Part shown: positions 12,426 to 26,442 of the stretch, piece by piece
Position numbering within the stretch: position 1 is the stretch's first letter
How the letters are laid out: the number at the start of each line of letters is the position of its first letter
NCBI GenBank assembly: GCA_043228905.1
Contig: JBHGNT010000001.1
Coordinates: 25,482,001-25,546,000, forward strand
Direction: 5' to 3'
DNA: 64,000 bases
Origin: Azolla caroliniana
Taxonomy: Eukaryota; Polypodiophyta
Translations under genes and position numbers: made by a program
The notes under the pieces: generated by a model
Told to the model about the DNA's origin: nothing
Databases searched by the model: none
The model's input: only the letters and a program-made list of their open reading frames with translations

Positions 12426-12971
12426 CAAAGGTGGTCATCTCTCAAATTATGGCGAATTAGGAATCCGAAGTGATTTGTCGTGCATGCCCAGTTGGCAAGA
12501 TGTGCTTGTCGTCAAATATTTCAATCTTGCATGGAAATCTTAGGAGCCTTAACCACGCCCCCAACTTTTTGTGACCAATGAGATATCACCATGGCAATAT
12601 GATAGGACTTCCTACAAAGCTTAGCTTGTATTGGTTGTGCTTGCACACACAATTGTTTCAAAGGTGGTTAATGACACCTAGGATGTACAAACATGTTTAT
12701 TCTTATTACCCTTCTTTTTAACCCACTAGTGTAATTCAAAACTCTCACACATGACACTTATGGTTTACTCTCACTTAGACTTATTTTTCTGCATTAAATG
12801 TAAACAATTTATCTTTCAAATCTTTCACTTTCACTCCCTTGCACTTACTCTTTTGTCATCTTCATCAATGTTTTACTCACTGATCCTACATTCTTTTCCA
12901 AACTTCACACAATATTTACTCAACCACTCAATATATCTGTGAGCTTTGCATACATAGAATAAATTTTAGGT

Positions 12972-13473
12972 GACAATCGGCAACAGTTCGGTTCGGTTCG
13001 AGAGGGTCCAAACCGAACCAGTTTGGAACCGAAGCGTTAATTTTTTTTTAAACTTGAACCAAACCACGAAACCGTTAAACCGAACTGATAAACATTTTTC
13101 AAACCGTTAAACCATTAAACCGTAAAAACTGCAAGTTTCGTGGTTCGGTTTCGGTTTTCAACATAGGTCAAATTTTTTATTTTTTAAAATTTATAATATT
13201 TCATTTTTTAGAATTTTTAGAATTTTTAAGATGTTCTTAAAATGTGAGAATAAGGTGTAAAAATGAAAAGATTGTTAAAAAACAAATTTTAGAATTTTTT
13301 TAGAATTTTTTAAATTTAAATAAAAAATATTTAAATAAAAAATAGAAACCGTTTAACCATTTAAACCACGGTTTTTTTACTGTTGAAACCAAACTGAAAC
13401 CGAACCGAACCGTTGAAACCGTTAAGCCGTTAAACCGCGGTTTCATGGTTCGGTTCAGTTTTGCCGATTGTTA
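12972..13473. mobile_element. Foldback MITE, hAT-like, about 502 bp
   Basis: The ends are inverted copies: TGACAATCGGCAA at the left and TTGCCGATTGTTA at the right. Inside the ends, GGTTCGGTT and AACCGAACC blocks can also pair. An 8-bp flank of ATTTTAGG (12964-12971) matches ATCTAAGG (13474-13481) at six of eight bases, which suits an old hAT-type target duplication. The inside is AT-rich with no transposase. Confidence 0.7.
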
Positions 13474-13929
13474 ATCTAAGGGAATACTTGGGTTTAATTT
13501 TATATATGCCCCTTCCCCCAACACACACACAAACCACAAACCATTTGCCATATTAGCCAAGAGTCAAGATCCAACACCCATTAATGAGCATCCAAATGAC
13601 AAACCAAGGCACTTCCATCGTGTATAATATATGGTGGCACCCATCTTTCCTAAAATTGCTCATTTTTTCATGTTGTAGACTAAATATTATTATTAGTATA
13701 TATGTTTGCATCGCATGCTTTTAACTCTCTCATCTCTTATGGCTACATACCATGATCTACCATGAATCTACGTCCACAAGCTTGATCATTTGTGAGTAGT
13801 ACTTAAAAGACCCAGAAAAATGCACATATTTTTCTTTAAATAAATGTTTGTATAATGGTTTAAATTGGATGAAGGTTTAGGTGCAAGATCCAAGTATACG
13901 CAATTATTGTGTTTCCTTTTTTTCTCTCT

Positions 13930-14985
13930 CCTAAGTATGCATTGCATGGAGCATTTCTAGGACTTGGTGTTTGTTGCAACTTGCATATATGTACATTAGT
14001 TTACTTTACATTTTAGGAATAAAAAGTATTGGGGAATGTTGCATCTCGAAGCAATTTCTTTATATGTTGTGAACACTATGATTGTTTAAAGTTCCTACTA
14101 ATGTGATGTGCATATATTCAAAATGTGTAATAGAATTATGATGTCACGTCATTACAATGTGTTAGATGAAGGATGGTACTCCATGATGCCTTTTAGAGGA
14201 AACTTTGAAAGGTCATACGAATGAGCATTTGAAACCAATATGACTCATGGAGCAATGATGGTGCTCATGTGCAACCAATCCATGGCCCCAACATTATGAC
14301 AAGGTTAGAATCTCTCTAAAGTTTTTATGATGTACCATTGTGATCTCCCAATTGATGAGATGAAAAGGGGGAGCATGCAAAACCTTGATCCGTTACAATA
14401 TTTGCCAATGAGGAAGAGTGATCTCTTTGAGTCTCAAACATTTTCTTGGACATGGTGTTCATTAGTTTGGTTTGCATTTTATGAACACAAAGTAGTGGAG
14501 AATGTTGCATCTCGACACGGTTTCTTTATTTACTGTTCACACTAGGGTTGTTTAAGTCCCTATTAATGTCATGTGCATACAATCAAAATGTGGCATCAAA
14601 TCGTGGAGTCACATTTGTACAATAAGTTAGACGTAAGGAACAGTACTAAATGATGCCTTTGGGGGAAACTTTAGATGTAGCCTCACCGTTAGTACCTACA
14701 AAATATTTTCTCGTGGGAATTTATAAAAGATCATACTAATGCCCACTTGAGAGCAATATGTATGACTCCTGGGATTATGATCGAGCTCACGTGCAACCAA
14801 TCTTCATCCCCACATTATGACAAAGCTAGAATATCTTTAAAGTTAAGAATTTTACGATGTACCATTGCAATCTCCTAATTGATGAGAGGAAAAGAGGGAG
14901 CATGCAAAATCTTGATCAACTACAAGAAAATTATTGACGAGGAAGCACTATATCTTGGTATTTCAAACATTCTCTAGCCTTAATT
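13930..14985. repeat. Diverged tandem duplication, unit about 470-530 bp
   Basis: Two copies share ordered blocks: AATGTTGCATCTCGA (14035 and 14502), TCAAAATGTG, CATTATGACAA, and GATGTACCATTG followed by a GGGAGCATGCAAAA stretch. The offset grows from about 467 to 527 bp because copy 2 gained an insertion near 14690. It is old, judged by many substitutions. Confidence 0.75.
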
Positions 14986-17900
14986 AATTTAAATCCTGCT
15001 TATAAAAGAATTCCTCCTAAATTCATTGAATACTCCCGAGAATGCCCTCAAATTAATTTGTTCATTATTTATAAGCTCATATTTTTTACTTTCAATATAT
15101 CTAGCATGATGCAAAATCAATGTTTCTAACAATGACAACTATAGTCATCAACTTGCAAAATGAATACTTCTAACAATGTTGACAATAGTTATCACCTTGC
15201 AAAATCAATGCCTCTAGACAAGGATGATCCTCCTTTGATGCCTTGCCACATGGATGAGGGTTAGTTATGTGTTGCGTCAATTTTATCATTCATGTCATTA
15301 TGACAACTCATTTTTTAGTGACATATTTGGAATATTGAAATTGGGTAGAATGGTTTACTTCCCTCATCAAGTTTGGGTTGTTCTATATCATGCTACATCT
15401 AAATTACTTGTTTAAACCCTATGAAATTTCCTTTTCAAAACCATGCGCGGCTTGTAAATGTGAGTTTGTAAATACTTAAAACATTGCAAATAAAATCTTA
15501 ATAAAATATGGGATAGTGGATGGCACTACAACCCAAGAGAATCACCAAGTTTGGACAATTCACATCATGCATTGAATATTGTTGTCAAAATGGATTTTTC
15601 TAGAACTACAACGCCAAACTCGAAGACATCGTTTGTTTCCGTTGACCTAAACAAGCCATAGTGACCATACCTCATCTTCATATATTTCTTGGAATTGGAG
15701 AATTTGGAATGAGCTTGAATGCTAGTTCCTTCGGCTCAATAAAAAGCAAGTTGGCACTTGATGATTAAAACAAACTCAATTCTCTAACTTTGATTCAAAC
15801 TTTGCCAATCTTGAAAGTGCTAGAACAAGTGGGAACATTCTCCAACGTATTGGATTTTTTAAACAACATAAATTGCATCAAGTTCTCGATGTCAAGGGGA
15901 TTGTTGTTGACTACTTCATCAACACATGTTTATTTTACTGTAGCATTTGGAAAGGTGTTATAATTTATGACCTGAAATTCTTGGAAGATTGTTGAAAATT
16001 GTACCATAATGATGCCAATATATTACCCACCTTTCCCCATGTATTGAAAAGGTTTGTCCATATGTAGTATAAATTATAACAACAATTGGGCAAAAATAGA
16101 TCCTCAAAAAACATAAAAATAGAAAGCTAATGTCTTGATACAAAAAATGTGCTTAGAAACAAGTTCTTAAGGGTAGAGATGATATTATATATTGGTTCAC
16201 AAGGCTAAGCGCACAACTTAATTTGTATTTCATTCCATAGGAAAAGATTTTCCTCCCAAAGAGGTTACAACTTTCAACACACCTCCTAAATGTGCATGTT
16301 TGATCACAAGGCTTTAACCGCAAACAATGAGGAAATTATCTGTTTTTTCACTAAACTAAGAGAATCTTAATCACTACTTCACAAACATTTAAAGCTTCAT
16401 CTCTAATTAAATAATATCTAGTTGATTACTTAATTAATTTAAAATAACGTGCAACAGACACAATAATGCTACTTTGCATACAATTTTGTATTTCTAAGTG
16501 CTAACAAAAAGAAAACTACACGAGTTCTCTTCGGTGGACACCGGTAAGTTACGACTCCTAACCACTACATACATAATTAAAAGGAAGAAAATCATCCTTT
16601 AAATGCTAGGAAACTATTGAAAGGGTCTATGCATTGATTTATGGCACGTCGTGAGACTATCAAACCCATAAATAAAGAATTCAAAACGAACACTTATCAA
16701 TCTTCTAACAAAAATATATCTTGTATGTTGTTCCCCTGTGTTGGGGTTCCACTATTTTTAGTGGCTACACATTAGTGGATTTTCGTGATCTCATCACTTT
16801 TTACCATGCTAGTATCCACCCCCATTGTGCTTTATCTATTAGAAGTTGTGCATATGGATATCATACATATAATAGTGGTCATTAGAAGTATCCCACGTGC
16901 ATATTAGGCAAGAAAGAAGCAATCCCCACAAAATATAAAGGAGCCTTCAAACATTGATCCGACATTCAAGTTCAACCCCAATTATGAGATTCTCTTGTTG
17001 GGTTTCCTTTGTCATGTTGTGCCCTTCATGTCGTTGTAGATATCATTATCTTCAATATAGTTTCATGATTATTTTTCAGTATTTCTTGGTCTCTTATGTG
17101 TAGGTTTTTGGAAGTTTATTCCCAGGTTCATGATAGGCTTGAATGCGGCCAAATAATGAGAGTATGCCATGGTGGTATGGGCCACGGAGTAGTGCTACAT
17201 AAATATGACATGGGCCATAATTATGTAGATATTGAATTAGAGATAAGTAGTAAGTACAAAACGACAAGTTGATGCTTGAATGGGGTGGAGTATGACTTTG
17301 CCCATCATGAACAAGGTGTTTTAACTTACCTACAATGTACCTTTTATGTTTGTGAGATGATGCCAAAACATGTGATGTGAATGAAGAATTTGCAACAAAA
17401 TCTATAAAATATTTATAATTGTTTTTATGATGCTAGGGACAATTTAATTTAAATGAGGTGGAATGGTTTTGGGTAGAAATATTGAAACATGAGGTATAGA
17501 GGGAAGGGGAAACTTATGACAATGGAGGATGAAATTTGAAATATTGATTGCCCATGAGGATTTGGACACGAAGCTACGGCTTTGAGTATCACACAAATAG
17601 TTGCATCATGGTGCTATGTCTATGTGACCAAATCATTGACTTATGTATCACACTTAGTGACTCGACTTAATTATACTTGCTGGATACATTTAGACATGCA
17701 TACAATAATGTATCCTCATAATTTATATGATTAACAATGAGATTACATTAATTGCCTTAGTTTTTATTATAATAAAATCCAAATCATAATTAACATGCCC
17801 AACCATGCTTTTGTAGATAAAATGTTAAGGTTGTAATGGGTACATGGTATTTCATGAGACTTATCCTTTTGTTATTCCCAAGTTACAACTATTTCAATCC

Positions 17901-19385
17901 TAACTTCCTATGCTAGAACCTTCTCATGAGCACGTGTGTCTTATCCTATATCAAATCCATACCGCACTAATATATACATATGGTTATTTACTCTACTAAG
18001 GAATACCATTATTCTCCTTGGCAACTCTTCGTTTGTGTCCAAAGATAATGTTCCATGGGTTTCTCCACTTTTACTTCCATCTCCCTCTTCTCTTCTCTCT
18101 TGGTCTAGCTTCAATGAGATGTTTGTGTTGTCCTGAAGTTCCTTCGCAATTTTTTGTGGATTGTTTCCTCTAGCTTATGAGATGTTTTGATGCTTTTAGC
18201 ACACGATGTGCATTGTGGTTAGACGAATCCAAATGTGTGTAATAGTGTGTCAAGAAAGGGTAATATGGGCAAAGGGTTATTTAAAAGGGGAGGGAAAACT
18301 AGCATGAGGGCCATATGGCACTTGTATACACCTAAAAAGACCATGTATGAAAGAGGGGGAAGGGTTAATCAATGGGGCAATAAAGGTTGTTTCCACTTGA
18401 TTTATTTTCATTGTTAAGAATATCTCACATAATCTATTTTGTTCCAACGTCATTTAGGGTAAAGGGTAGAATTTACATGAAATAGTATAGTTGTAAACTT
18501 GTATAATTGTATTACCTAACACAAAATAGACACAATGAGCTCAATGGAATTCATAAATTATATTATAATTTGATTGCACTCTTACAACATTCCTGTCCAC
18601 ATACCATATAGTATTTCTACGAATTCCTAAGAATAAAAATGCGACATGTGTGGACCCCCTACTTGGACATCATTAACAACTTGTAACCACTCTAAACTTA
18701 TTTAGAATATGAGAGATGGTTACGAGTCATGATCTAAATGTTGGGGAAAACTCAAGGAGGACCAATATTTAAAATGAATGTCGAGGTGGATTTGTATGAG
18801 ACTACCAAGCATTGTACAAGGGCCATCATGGTATCATTGGAATCTTGTGCCTCTTACAACCCAGTGGACAAATTAACTTGCACTTGGGTTATTTGCAAGT
18901 TCCATTCACAAAAGAGACTAGGTAATAGGGAGGCCAAGAGCCACCTTTCTTTGAGATATATTCCAATAGACTTGGTATATGGACGAGAATTGTAGCAATC
19001 ACTAACGTGGCAAGTGGAACTTTGAGTTTATCAATGCCCTACCATCACTTTCCAACACGTACATACACTAATAGACGAGGTCAATGTATGAGAGAGCACG
19101 AACAACCTATCGAGTGATGTTGATACGTAAATGCTCGCCATTCGTATAGTACAACTCACAATCATCTCTGCAAAAAAGAGGAATAAAACAAGGACAACCC
19201 TAACCGATTGAGCCAAGTCTCTACATAACGGAGGAGGCATGTGTCGATCGAGCCAATGGCAATTGTGAGAAGAAACAAAATGCGAAAAAAACACTTTGCT
19301 GAGATACGAAGGTATCAAATCGAGCAAAAGGGCAGGCGATGCAAGCACGAATCAAGACTCTGTTCCCCCCCCATGTTAATGAACT
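14986..19385. other. AT-rich intergenic DNA, no gene seen
   Basis: Only short frames without recognisable domains occur here. A small tandem block near 15100-15215 repeats a unit around CTTGCAAAAT(C/G)AAT. No RNA gene, TE protein or TE end could be supported. Confidence 0.5.
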
Positions 19386-19424
19386 ACATACATACATATG
19401 TACATGTACATATACATACATACA

Positions 19425-19456
<32 letters not shown>

Positions 19457-19600
19457 CATACATACACTGTATACATACACATATACATATACATACATAT
19501 ACATACATACACATATACATATACATACATATACATACATACACTGTATACATACACATATACATATACATACATATACATACATACACATATACATATG
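19386..19600. repeat. CATA-rich microsatellite with a 77-bp higher-order unit
   Basis: Runs of CATA and TATACA repeat throughout. The rare variant CACTGTATAC recurs at 19465 and 19542, so a 77-bp block was duplicated within the simple repeat. Long Tyr-Ile-His frames here on both strands are artefacts. Confidence 0.9.
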
Positions 19601-19682
19601 TATATAAATGTCTAGCTCTAGAGAGAGAAGGAGGATAAGATGGAGACTTCTGTACGGATCTTTCTAAGTCCTGGGCTCACAC

Positions 19683-19683
<1 letters not shown>

Positions 19684-19736
<53 letters not shown>

Positions 19737-19750
19737 CTCTCTCTCTCTCC
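19684..19750. repeat. (AC)n(CT)n microsatellite upstream of the 14-3-3 gene
   Basis: An AC run (about 19684-19732) is followed by a CT run, and a TCTG run lies at 19897-19922. The tracts lie 50-290 bp upstream of the start codon, so they are in the promoter or 5' leader of the 14-3-3 gene. Confidence 0.9.
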
Positions 19751-19974
19751 AAATTCTCCCCTGTTCCTCCTACTTCTCAATGTTTTAAGCTCCCCTGTTC
19801 CTACTTCTTCTTCATGTTTTAAGCTCCTCTGTTCCTTCTTCATCTCTGCTAAGACACACATAAGCTTCTAGGGTTTACCCCCCTAACTGCCTCTTTCTCT
19901 GTCTGTCTGTCTGTCTGTCTGTCGCTCGCCCGCTCAAAAGACCCAGAATATAGGCCCTTCCCCCCCAACTCACC

Positions 19975-21722
19975 ATGGATCCTGAGACCTCCGCTCCCCC
20001 TCCCCCTTCTTCCCAGGGCTCCAGAGAAGAGAACGTGTACTTCGCTAAGCTCGCGGAGCAAGCGGAGCGGTACGAAGAGATGGTCCAGTTCATGGAGAAG
20101 GTCGCGAAGAGCTTGGAGGCGAGGAGCGAGCTGACATTAGAGGAGAGGAACCTGCTGTCGGTGGCCTACAAGAACGTGGTGGGGGCCAGGAGAGCTTCGT
20201 GGAGGATCGTGGCATCCATCGAGCACAGAGAGGAAGGCAAAGGTAACGAGGAGCATGGCGGCGTGGTGAAGGAATACCGTCGCAAGATCGAATCCGAGCT
20301 CGACAAAGTCTGCGATGGCGTCCTCAACCTCCTGGACATGCATCTCGTTCCCTCCTCCTCCTCAGCAGAATCCAAAGTCTTCTACCTCAAGATGAAAGGA
20401 GATTACCATCGATACCTAGCCGAGTTCAAGAGTGGTGCTGAAAGGAAAGCTTGTGCTGAGAGCACCATGTCTGCTTACAAGGAGGCCCAGGTTCCACAAA
20501 TTCTTGTCTTTTTTGCCTCTATTTTACATATATTTCCTTTTTCACAAATTCTTTTAATTAAAAAAAAAATAAAAATAAAACAGTTTCTGTTTCCATGTAG
20601 TCTTGTTTCCTGTGTAGTTTTTTGTCTTCATTTCTGACATGGGTTTTTCGTTTTGTGGCCAGTTTCTCTTGATTGGCTTCACATGTATTGCATCCATGCA
20701 TCCATGCATACACACACATACATGCACGTGGAATGTGTGTATGCATTCCATGCATTTGTGTTTCTAGCATGCATACATACATACATACATACATACATAC
20801 ATACATACATACATACATGCATACATACATATATCATTTGCATTCTCCACCCTTCGTCTGCAGGGTCTGTAGATGTCTATAAGCTTCTATAAAATCTTTA
20901 TATGATAATGTTCTCATTTTAGTTTAGATATAATCCTATAACATTGTGAATAGGCATGGTGGTGTTGGTGTGCAGAATCTTGTGTGAAATAAAGGAACGT
21001 TTTCTAAGTGTGTTCGTTCGTGGTGCTTAGGGTTGTAAAGTGATCCTTGTGCATATAATGGAGGTAAATAATCATAATGTTTCATGAAAATACTCATGTA
21101 CGATTCTTATGTTTGTTTCTCTGTTGTAGGATATTGCCCTTGCAGAGCTTGCTCCAACTCATCCGATTCGCTTAGGATTGGCTTTGAACTTTTCGGTCTT
21201 CTATTTCGAGATCTTGAATTCGCCAGATAAGGCGTGTGCCCTTGCAAAACAGGTAAACTAAATTAATGTGTCGATTTGATAACCTTTGTCTTTCACTATA
21301 TATATTTTCTAAACTTCCCTCTTTCACTATGTATTGGATTATTCAGGCATTCGATGAAGCTATATCGGAGCTTGATACCGTTGGTGAAGATTCATACAAG
21401 GATAGTACTCTTATTATGCAGCTTTTACGTGACAATCTAACACTTTGGACATCTGATATGCAGGTAAGATAGATATAGTCCTTTTATGTTGGTTCTTTTA
21501 GCATAGTGTAGGGGACCGACAAAATGTATTTGATTATGTTTAATGAGTTTTAATTGGTAATCTTTCTCGTTAAATTCTCCATGATAAGTGATTGATTCAT
21601 TGATGAAAGTAACTTATATGCACATGTACATGGGTTATATATTGATTGGAAAGGACTAATTTGTATTCACATGGGTGATCTTGGTTTTTTCTTGTCATCA
21701 GGAACAGGGTGATGACCAATGA
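19975..21722 (+). CDS. 14-3-3 protein (GF14 / general regulatory factor), complete
   Basis: 14-3-3 proteins are dimeric adaptors that bind phosphoserine or phosphothreonine motifs in client proteins such as plasma-membrane H+-ATPase, nitrate reductase and transcription factors. Four exons are seen: 19975-20490, 21130-21252, 21347-21463 and 21702-21722. All introns are GT-AG in phase 0, and the product is 258 residues, the normal family size. After a Pro/Ser-rich N-terminal tail comes [17 protein letters not shown]. The first family signature follows as [20 protein letters not shown], with the Lys and Arg of the phosphate pocket. YHRYLAEF supplies another pocket Arg and Tyr, and [14 protein letters not shown] and the second signature [18 protein letters not shown] are intact. 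It ends in a short acidic tail, EQGDDQ. The four-exon layout suits the non-epsilon plant group. The first exon is GC-richer than its surroundings. I cannot assign an isoform. Confidence 0.95.
20767..20832. repeat. (CATA)n microsatellite in 14-3-3 intron 1
   Basis: A CATA run lies inside the first intron (20491-21129), downstream of a shorter mixed CATG/CATA block near 20690-20725. Confidence 0.9.
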
Positions 21723-24700
21723 TTGCAGATGTTTCGAAATGTTTAGCGGATTTGAAGCATGCTACATATGTACCATGAGCATGCAATGTAGGATAAAGAA
21801 CAATGTGGTATTGAATGGCTTTTCAGAACTTAATTTAAATGAAAACAACCACCATTCCAGGGGGAGCTAGTGATTTGTATCCTTGGTCATGGAGATCCTT
21901 CTGCCCTACCATTTACTTCCTAATGTTATGCCAGTCTTTTTCCATTCCATTTGGAAAATGGATAAGCATAAAAATGTAGGGTTTTTGTGTCATTTAAATC
22001 AGTATAATGTTGGCATTACTGTATTCACGCTAATTCAAGTGTGGTAATACCAACTAGGTGATTCATAATTAAGTAAAGAGCACGTTGATTATACGGAAAA
22101 GTATCTAATGCATTCACTAGGTATAAATTATTGGAGGAGTTTGAAGTTACCAATACTGAAGTAGATAATTCTCATTTTAATTGAAGGGATTTCCCAAAAC
22201 AAATCAAAATTCGGATTGATCAACATCCACCTCTTCATTTGTCCAATGCAGTTGTAAAAGAGAACTAATTGCTAAGTGTTACTGCCTACTTTTGTTTGAT
22301 TGCTATGCCTATGAATAACAATTTTACATTACTTTTGAGTTCAATCTGAGCACATACTAACATGCCTATGTTCAAATATACATGTGCACAACAAAAATCT
22401 TGACAGTGCATGGATATGGAAGTGTTCTATATACATAATGTGGCAGTCAGGGGTGTGATGAGAAGTTTGAAAAAACATTGGTGGATATAAAGTAAAAGGA
22501 AAGTTGCAGTAAATTCTAATGTTGAGTTGGAAAACATTGTAATAGTGAAGTGCATCACAGGTTTTCTTAGAATTCAAAACTTGCTTCTAGTTATCTCAAA
22601 AAACTTGATCAAATCAACGTGACTTAATTTGAACAAACCCAATTGGGCACTTTGAAAAGGAGTTGTCAATCCAACTTTTCTTGGACAAAAAAATCTGATC
22701 ACCATCATTGTCTTTTTAGACCCTTTCACATGTCTCACTTCACCTTTTTGCATCTGATTTTGAAAGTATGTGAAATGTCTTACTATTGACAAGACCTTCC
22801 CCTTCAAGATGAAATGTGAGATGATTGTTACTTATGTTTGCATCTTTAGAGTGATAAGTTATATAGCTCAACCACAAAAAGATTCATGATAAGATTGTGA
22901 CCAAAGGCTTCGCTCAAAAGGGATATGTATCATGTCATGCAATTTCTTATGCACTTGTATGGAAAAATATTCATACTTGCTTTTCTCTAGTATTATTGGG
23001 GTTTGGTGACATCTTGGCAAAGAAACATGATTCATTATATTCAATTATATGGATTTCTCATGATTGTAGGAAATATTGAGGTCGCTTGTCCCTTCACATT
23101 AGGATTTATTCTTAGCAGTTTAAACACATCACCTTATGCCTCTCATATACAATTGGATATAATCAAAATATTAAATACAATACTAACCACAATGCTAGTG
23201 AAAGTGCACATTAGAACATTAATCACATTGAATTGTCATCATATTTTATTTAATTAGTGCCACACTAACTTAATAGAACAAATTGTGATATATTTACATA
23301 TAGAGGGTTGGATCTATACTAACCCTAAAAAGATATTGAACAATGACACTTCGAGGAAAACATACAATACGGACTTGTACGGAAAAACATTTCACATGTG
23401 TTATAGAAATGGTAAGACTTTGAACCAAATGATGGTATCATGATGTACTTCTAATTTCTAAACATAGCCTAAATATGAATTGCTATATTTAAAACACATT
23501 AGGATGTCTATAGGTTGTATTCCTACTTGTCATTATAGAGTTTGGGCCAATCATGCATATTGTCATGATGCCTAAGATTAGTAAAATGGTAAAAGAAGAA
23601 ACACTCATAATTCATGTGTTATGATCATCATTGCCAAATATAAAATTGATATTTTGATGGGTTTTTTGCATTGTCACATTGAGCATGTAAGTTGAATGTT
23701 TTCAAGCATGTGATCATATGTTTGTTACGTTGTGAAATCAATCTACATGAAAGGACTATAAAGGTACTTCTTTGTGATTCTATTCTTTCTTTCTCGTGAT
23801 CACTTGGGCTACAATACAAGACTTGCATTGGAATGAAATCATTCTCCAACTTTGTTTTATTACTATTAAAGGTTGGATGTAAATATTTGAAGACAAAAAC
23901 TAAAGATATGATACCAAGCTTGCTTGAGAATTACAAGATTTTAATAAGGAACATCCTAGTTAGAGATGTTTCAGAAAATACCTATAGGAGACCAACATAG
24001 ATATCAATCAACTGTGAGGAATTTACTTGTGTTCATTTCTAAATAATATGTTATGCATTATTGTGTGTCAATGACCATCTAAAGTTTTTGTAATTGAACA
24101 CAAACTACACATTCATATACAATTATATAGGCTACCATGCATGAATTACCTTTGAGGTTGGACTTTATGGGCATTGGTAAAATCATGGAAAATGTACTCA
24201 ATTGGTATTATACATAATGATATACCATATTGTATATGCACTCTCTTAAATGGTGGGATTGATTATGGACTCTAGAAGAATAAGGAAAGCCCTTAGATTT
24301 GGATCAATTTAAAAAAGTGTGATTGGATTTCAAATGCAAAATGCTTGTCAAGCTCAGTCCCTAAATTAGTGGGGTTTATTAGTGGCACTAGAAGGATAAG
24401 GAAAGCCCATAAAGTTGGAACAATTTAAAAAAATGTGATTGGATCTCAAATGCAAAATGCTTGAATTCACTCCCTTAACTGGTGGAGTTTAATATGGGCA
24501 TTAGAAGAATAATGAAAGCCCTTCAATATGGATTAATTTAAAAATGCTTTCAGATTTCAAACGCAAAATGCTTGAATTCACATGTTCCAACTCATCAACA
24601 TTTGATAATGGGTCACCCAAGGGGACAAATTGCTTAAGTACATCACTAGTCTAGGACACATCAAGCAAACATTTCAAAGTTTCTAAAGAAAGCAGTAGTT

Positions 24701-25759
24701 GCTTTATGTTTCTCTTAGAGATCATTGACGCCATTGACAAATGAAATGGACTAATCTTTTCATAACAGTGGCTGCTATGGAAAATCGTTCTAAAGCCTAT
24801 TATTATGCATATGGTGCCTTATAATCAACTGTATGGTCGTCAAGTCATTGCAACACTTATGCATCTCATGTGACTCCATGTAGTCAGTGGGTCCTTGAAA
24901 GTCGATTCGTTGCTATTAGAAAATGCGTCAAACCACTTTGGGATTCAATACTCAAACTACATATAAGGAGGAAATTAGCAAAGAGAAAATTGGCAACTAG
25001 TCAAGCCTTTATTTATTTGAATTCGAGTGAAATGTTGTGCAGACAGAACATTAGTAATTCTACTACACATATATTATTGAAACTTATGTTAAACTTTATT
25101 TATCATTAATAAGGCATGGAAATCTTGATGCTAATATTTCAGGTTGAGTGGTACTTTTCTTGCAACTAGAGCACAAATTTACCCCTTACTCACATGTTTC
25201 CCTTGGATTTTGCTCCTCATTTAGTTCAAGTACTTCTTTTTGTATCCCAAAGGCTGATGTTTGTGCTAATGTTCCATTCATCCATGCTTTGGTGTTTAAA
25301 GTTTGTTGTTACTTAATTAGTGCTTAATTAGTGGTGACATTGGCATACATTTCGTGTCATCAACAAAATAGTATCTAGCAAGAAAATTGTCAATAATAGA
25401 TGACAATATTAACAATTTAGGTTTGCCCATTGTCTATCATAATTTAAATTGTCATTTCTAGATCACACATATAGATGAATATGTTTTTATCTAGTTATTT
25501 ACTACGGCATCAAACGATTGATTATGAATTCTTCACTCCCAAATGAAGAAATCATAACATTGTTGTACATCATCCTCACCACACTTGCATGTCAAGTCTT
25601 TTCAATTGGAATTTTCTTCTTTCGGTTACATGGATATTATATTAGTACAAATCCCCATGCAATCAATGAAGGTTTTCATCATCCTTCATTAGTATTAAGA
25701 AAAGTGCCGGAGGGCTACAAAAATGTAAAATCAGAGAGTATTATATACAAAAGAAATGG
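21723..25759. other. AT-rich intergenic DNA after the 14-3-3 gene
   Basis: The first few hundred bases are presumably the 14-3-3 3' UTR. The rest has only short unsupported frames, apart from a three-unit repeat at 24237-24583 listed separately. Confidence 0.45.
24237..24583. repeat. Three diverged tandem units of about 116-120 bp
   Basis: Each unit carries, in order, a TAAATTRGTGG-like block, GAAGRATAA, GAAAGCCC, CAATTTAAAAA and GCAAAATGCTTG. The last block occurs at about 24335, 24455 and 24571. Divergence between units is moderate. Confidence 0.75.
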
Positions 25760-26442
25760 TCAAGGCAAGGACCAAGGTTGTTGATATCTCCATAACGGTC
25801 CTTTAGAGGAGACCGTGAACAGAGGCAACTTCCTCCATAATTGCAATAATTTTTTCTTTTTCTTCAGAACATTCTCCGAAGAGCTTGGCATATTGTCATA
25901 TTGCCCCCACACAACCGCCAATAAGCTCCCCCATAATTCCGGCAATATATATGAGAGAAGAGGAATTATGGACTCATATCGTCTTTTACAACGATACTTC
26001 CATAATATCCATAATGTAATCGTAGATACTGTTTTCCATACATGGGCAGCACGCATTTGCTTACGAGGTTGCTGAAAAGGGGAGACAATAATTAGATGTA
26101 TGTTGATGACTTTCATAGCCTCCTGAGCATCATCTGCTTCATACAATAGGAGATTGGAATGGAGAACCCCCATACCGTTGATCCCCAAGAGAAGAGGTAG
26201 CCTGCATTAATTGTTAGGAATAAAGAGATAACTTTATTCCATACCTATTGGGCTATTGAGCCGCATGCTTGGTAGTTTTCTGCAATAACAACACCGCAAT
26301 AACAACATTGTCTAAGATTAGTTGCCACATCTCCTTTCAATGACTGACCTACTTGTAGTGCTACATGTAGTAAAAGCCATTTGAAGAGAATATATTTGGT
26401 TGGTCCCTTGAAAGACCAAACCCATGTCCAATATGCCTTCAA
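25760..26442 (-). mobile_element. LINE ORF2 3' fragment, decayed
   Basis: The minus-strand frame at 26188-25760 contains ITLWILWKYRCKRRYES and a downstream tail. It matches in layout the C-terminus of the LINE at 52.4-56.9 kb, which has ITLWILWKQRCRRVF at the same place. Upstream, 26442-26245 reads as the zinc-binding part (FKWLLLHVAL then CCYC). It is therefore a truncated copy of the same LINE family. No target duplication was identified. Confidence 0.65.

Noticed and set aside
19221-19638. Several 70-124-codon frames with Tyr-Ile-His or Cys-Met-Tyr repeats
   Set aside because: They are translations of the CATA microsatellite in all frames.
20137-20375. Minus-strand frames of 68-69 codons opposite 14-3-3 exon 1
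   Set aside because: They are antisense shadows of the strongly supported 14-3-3 coding exon.
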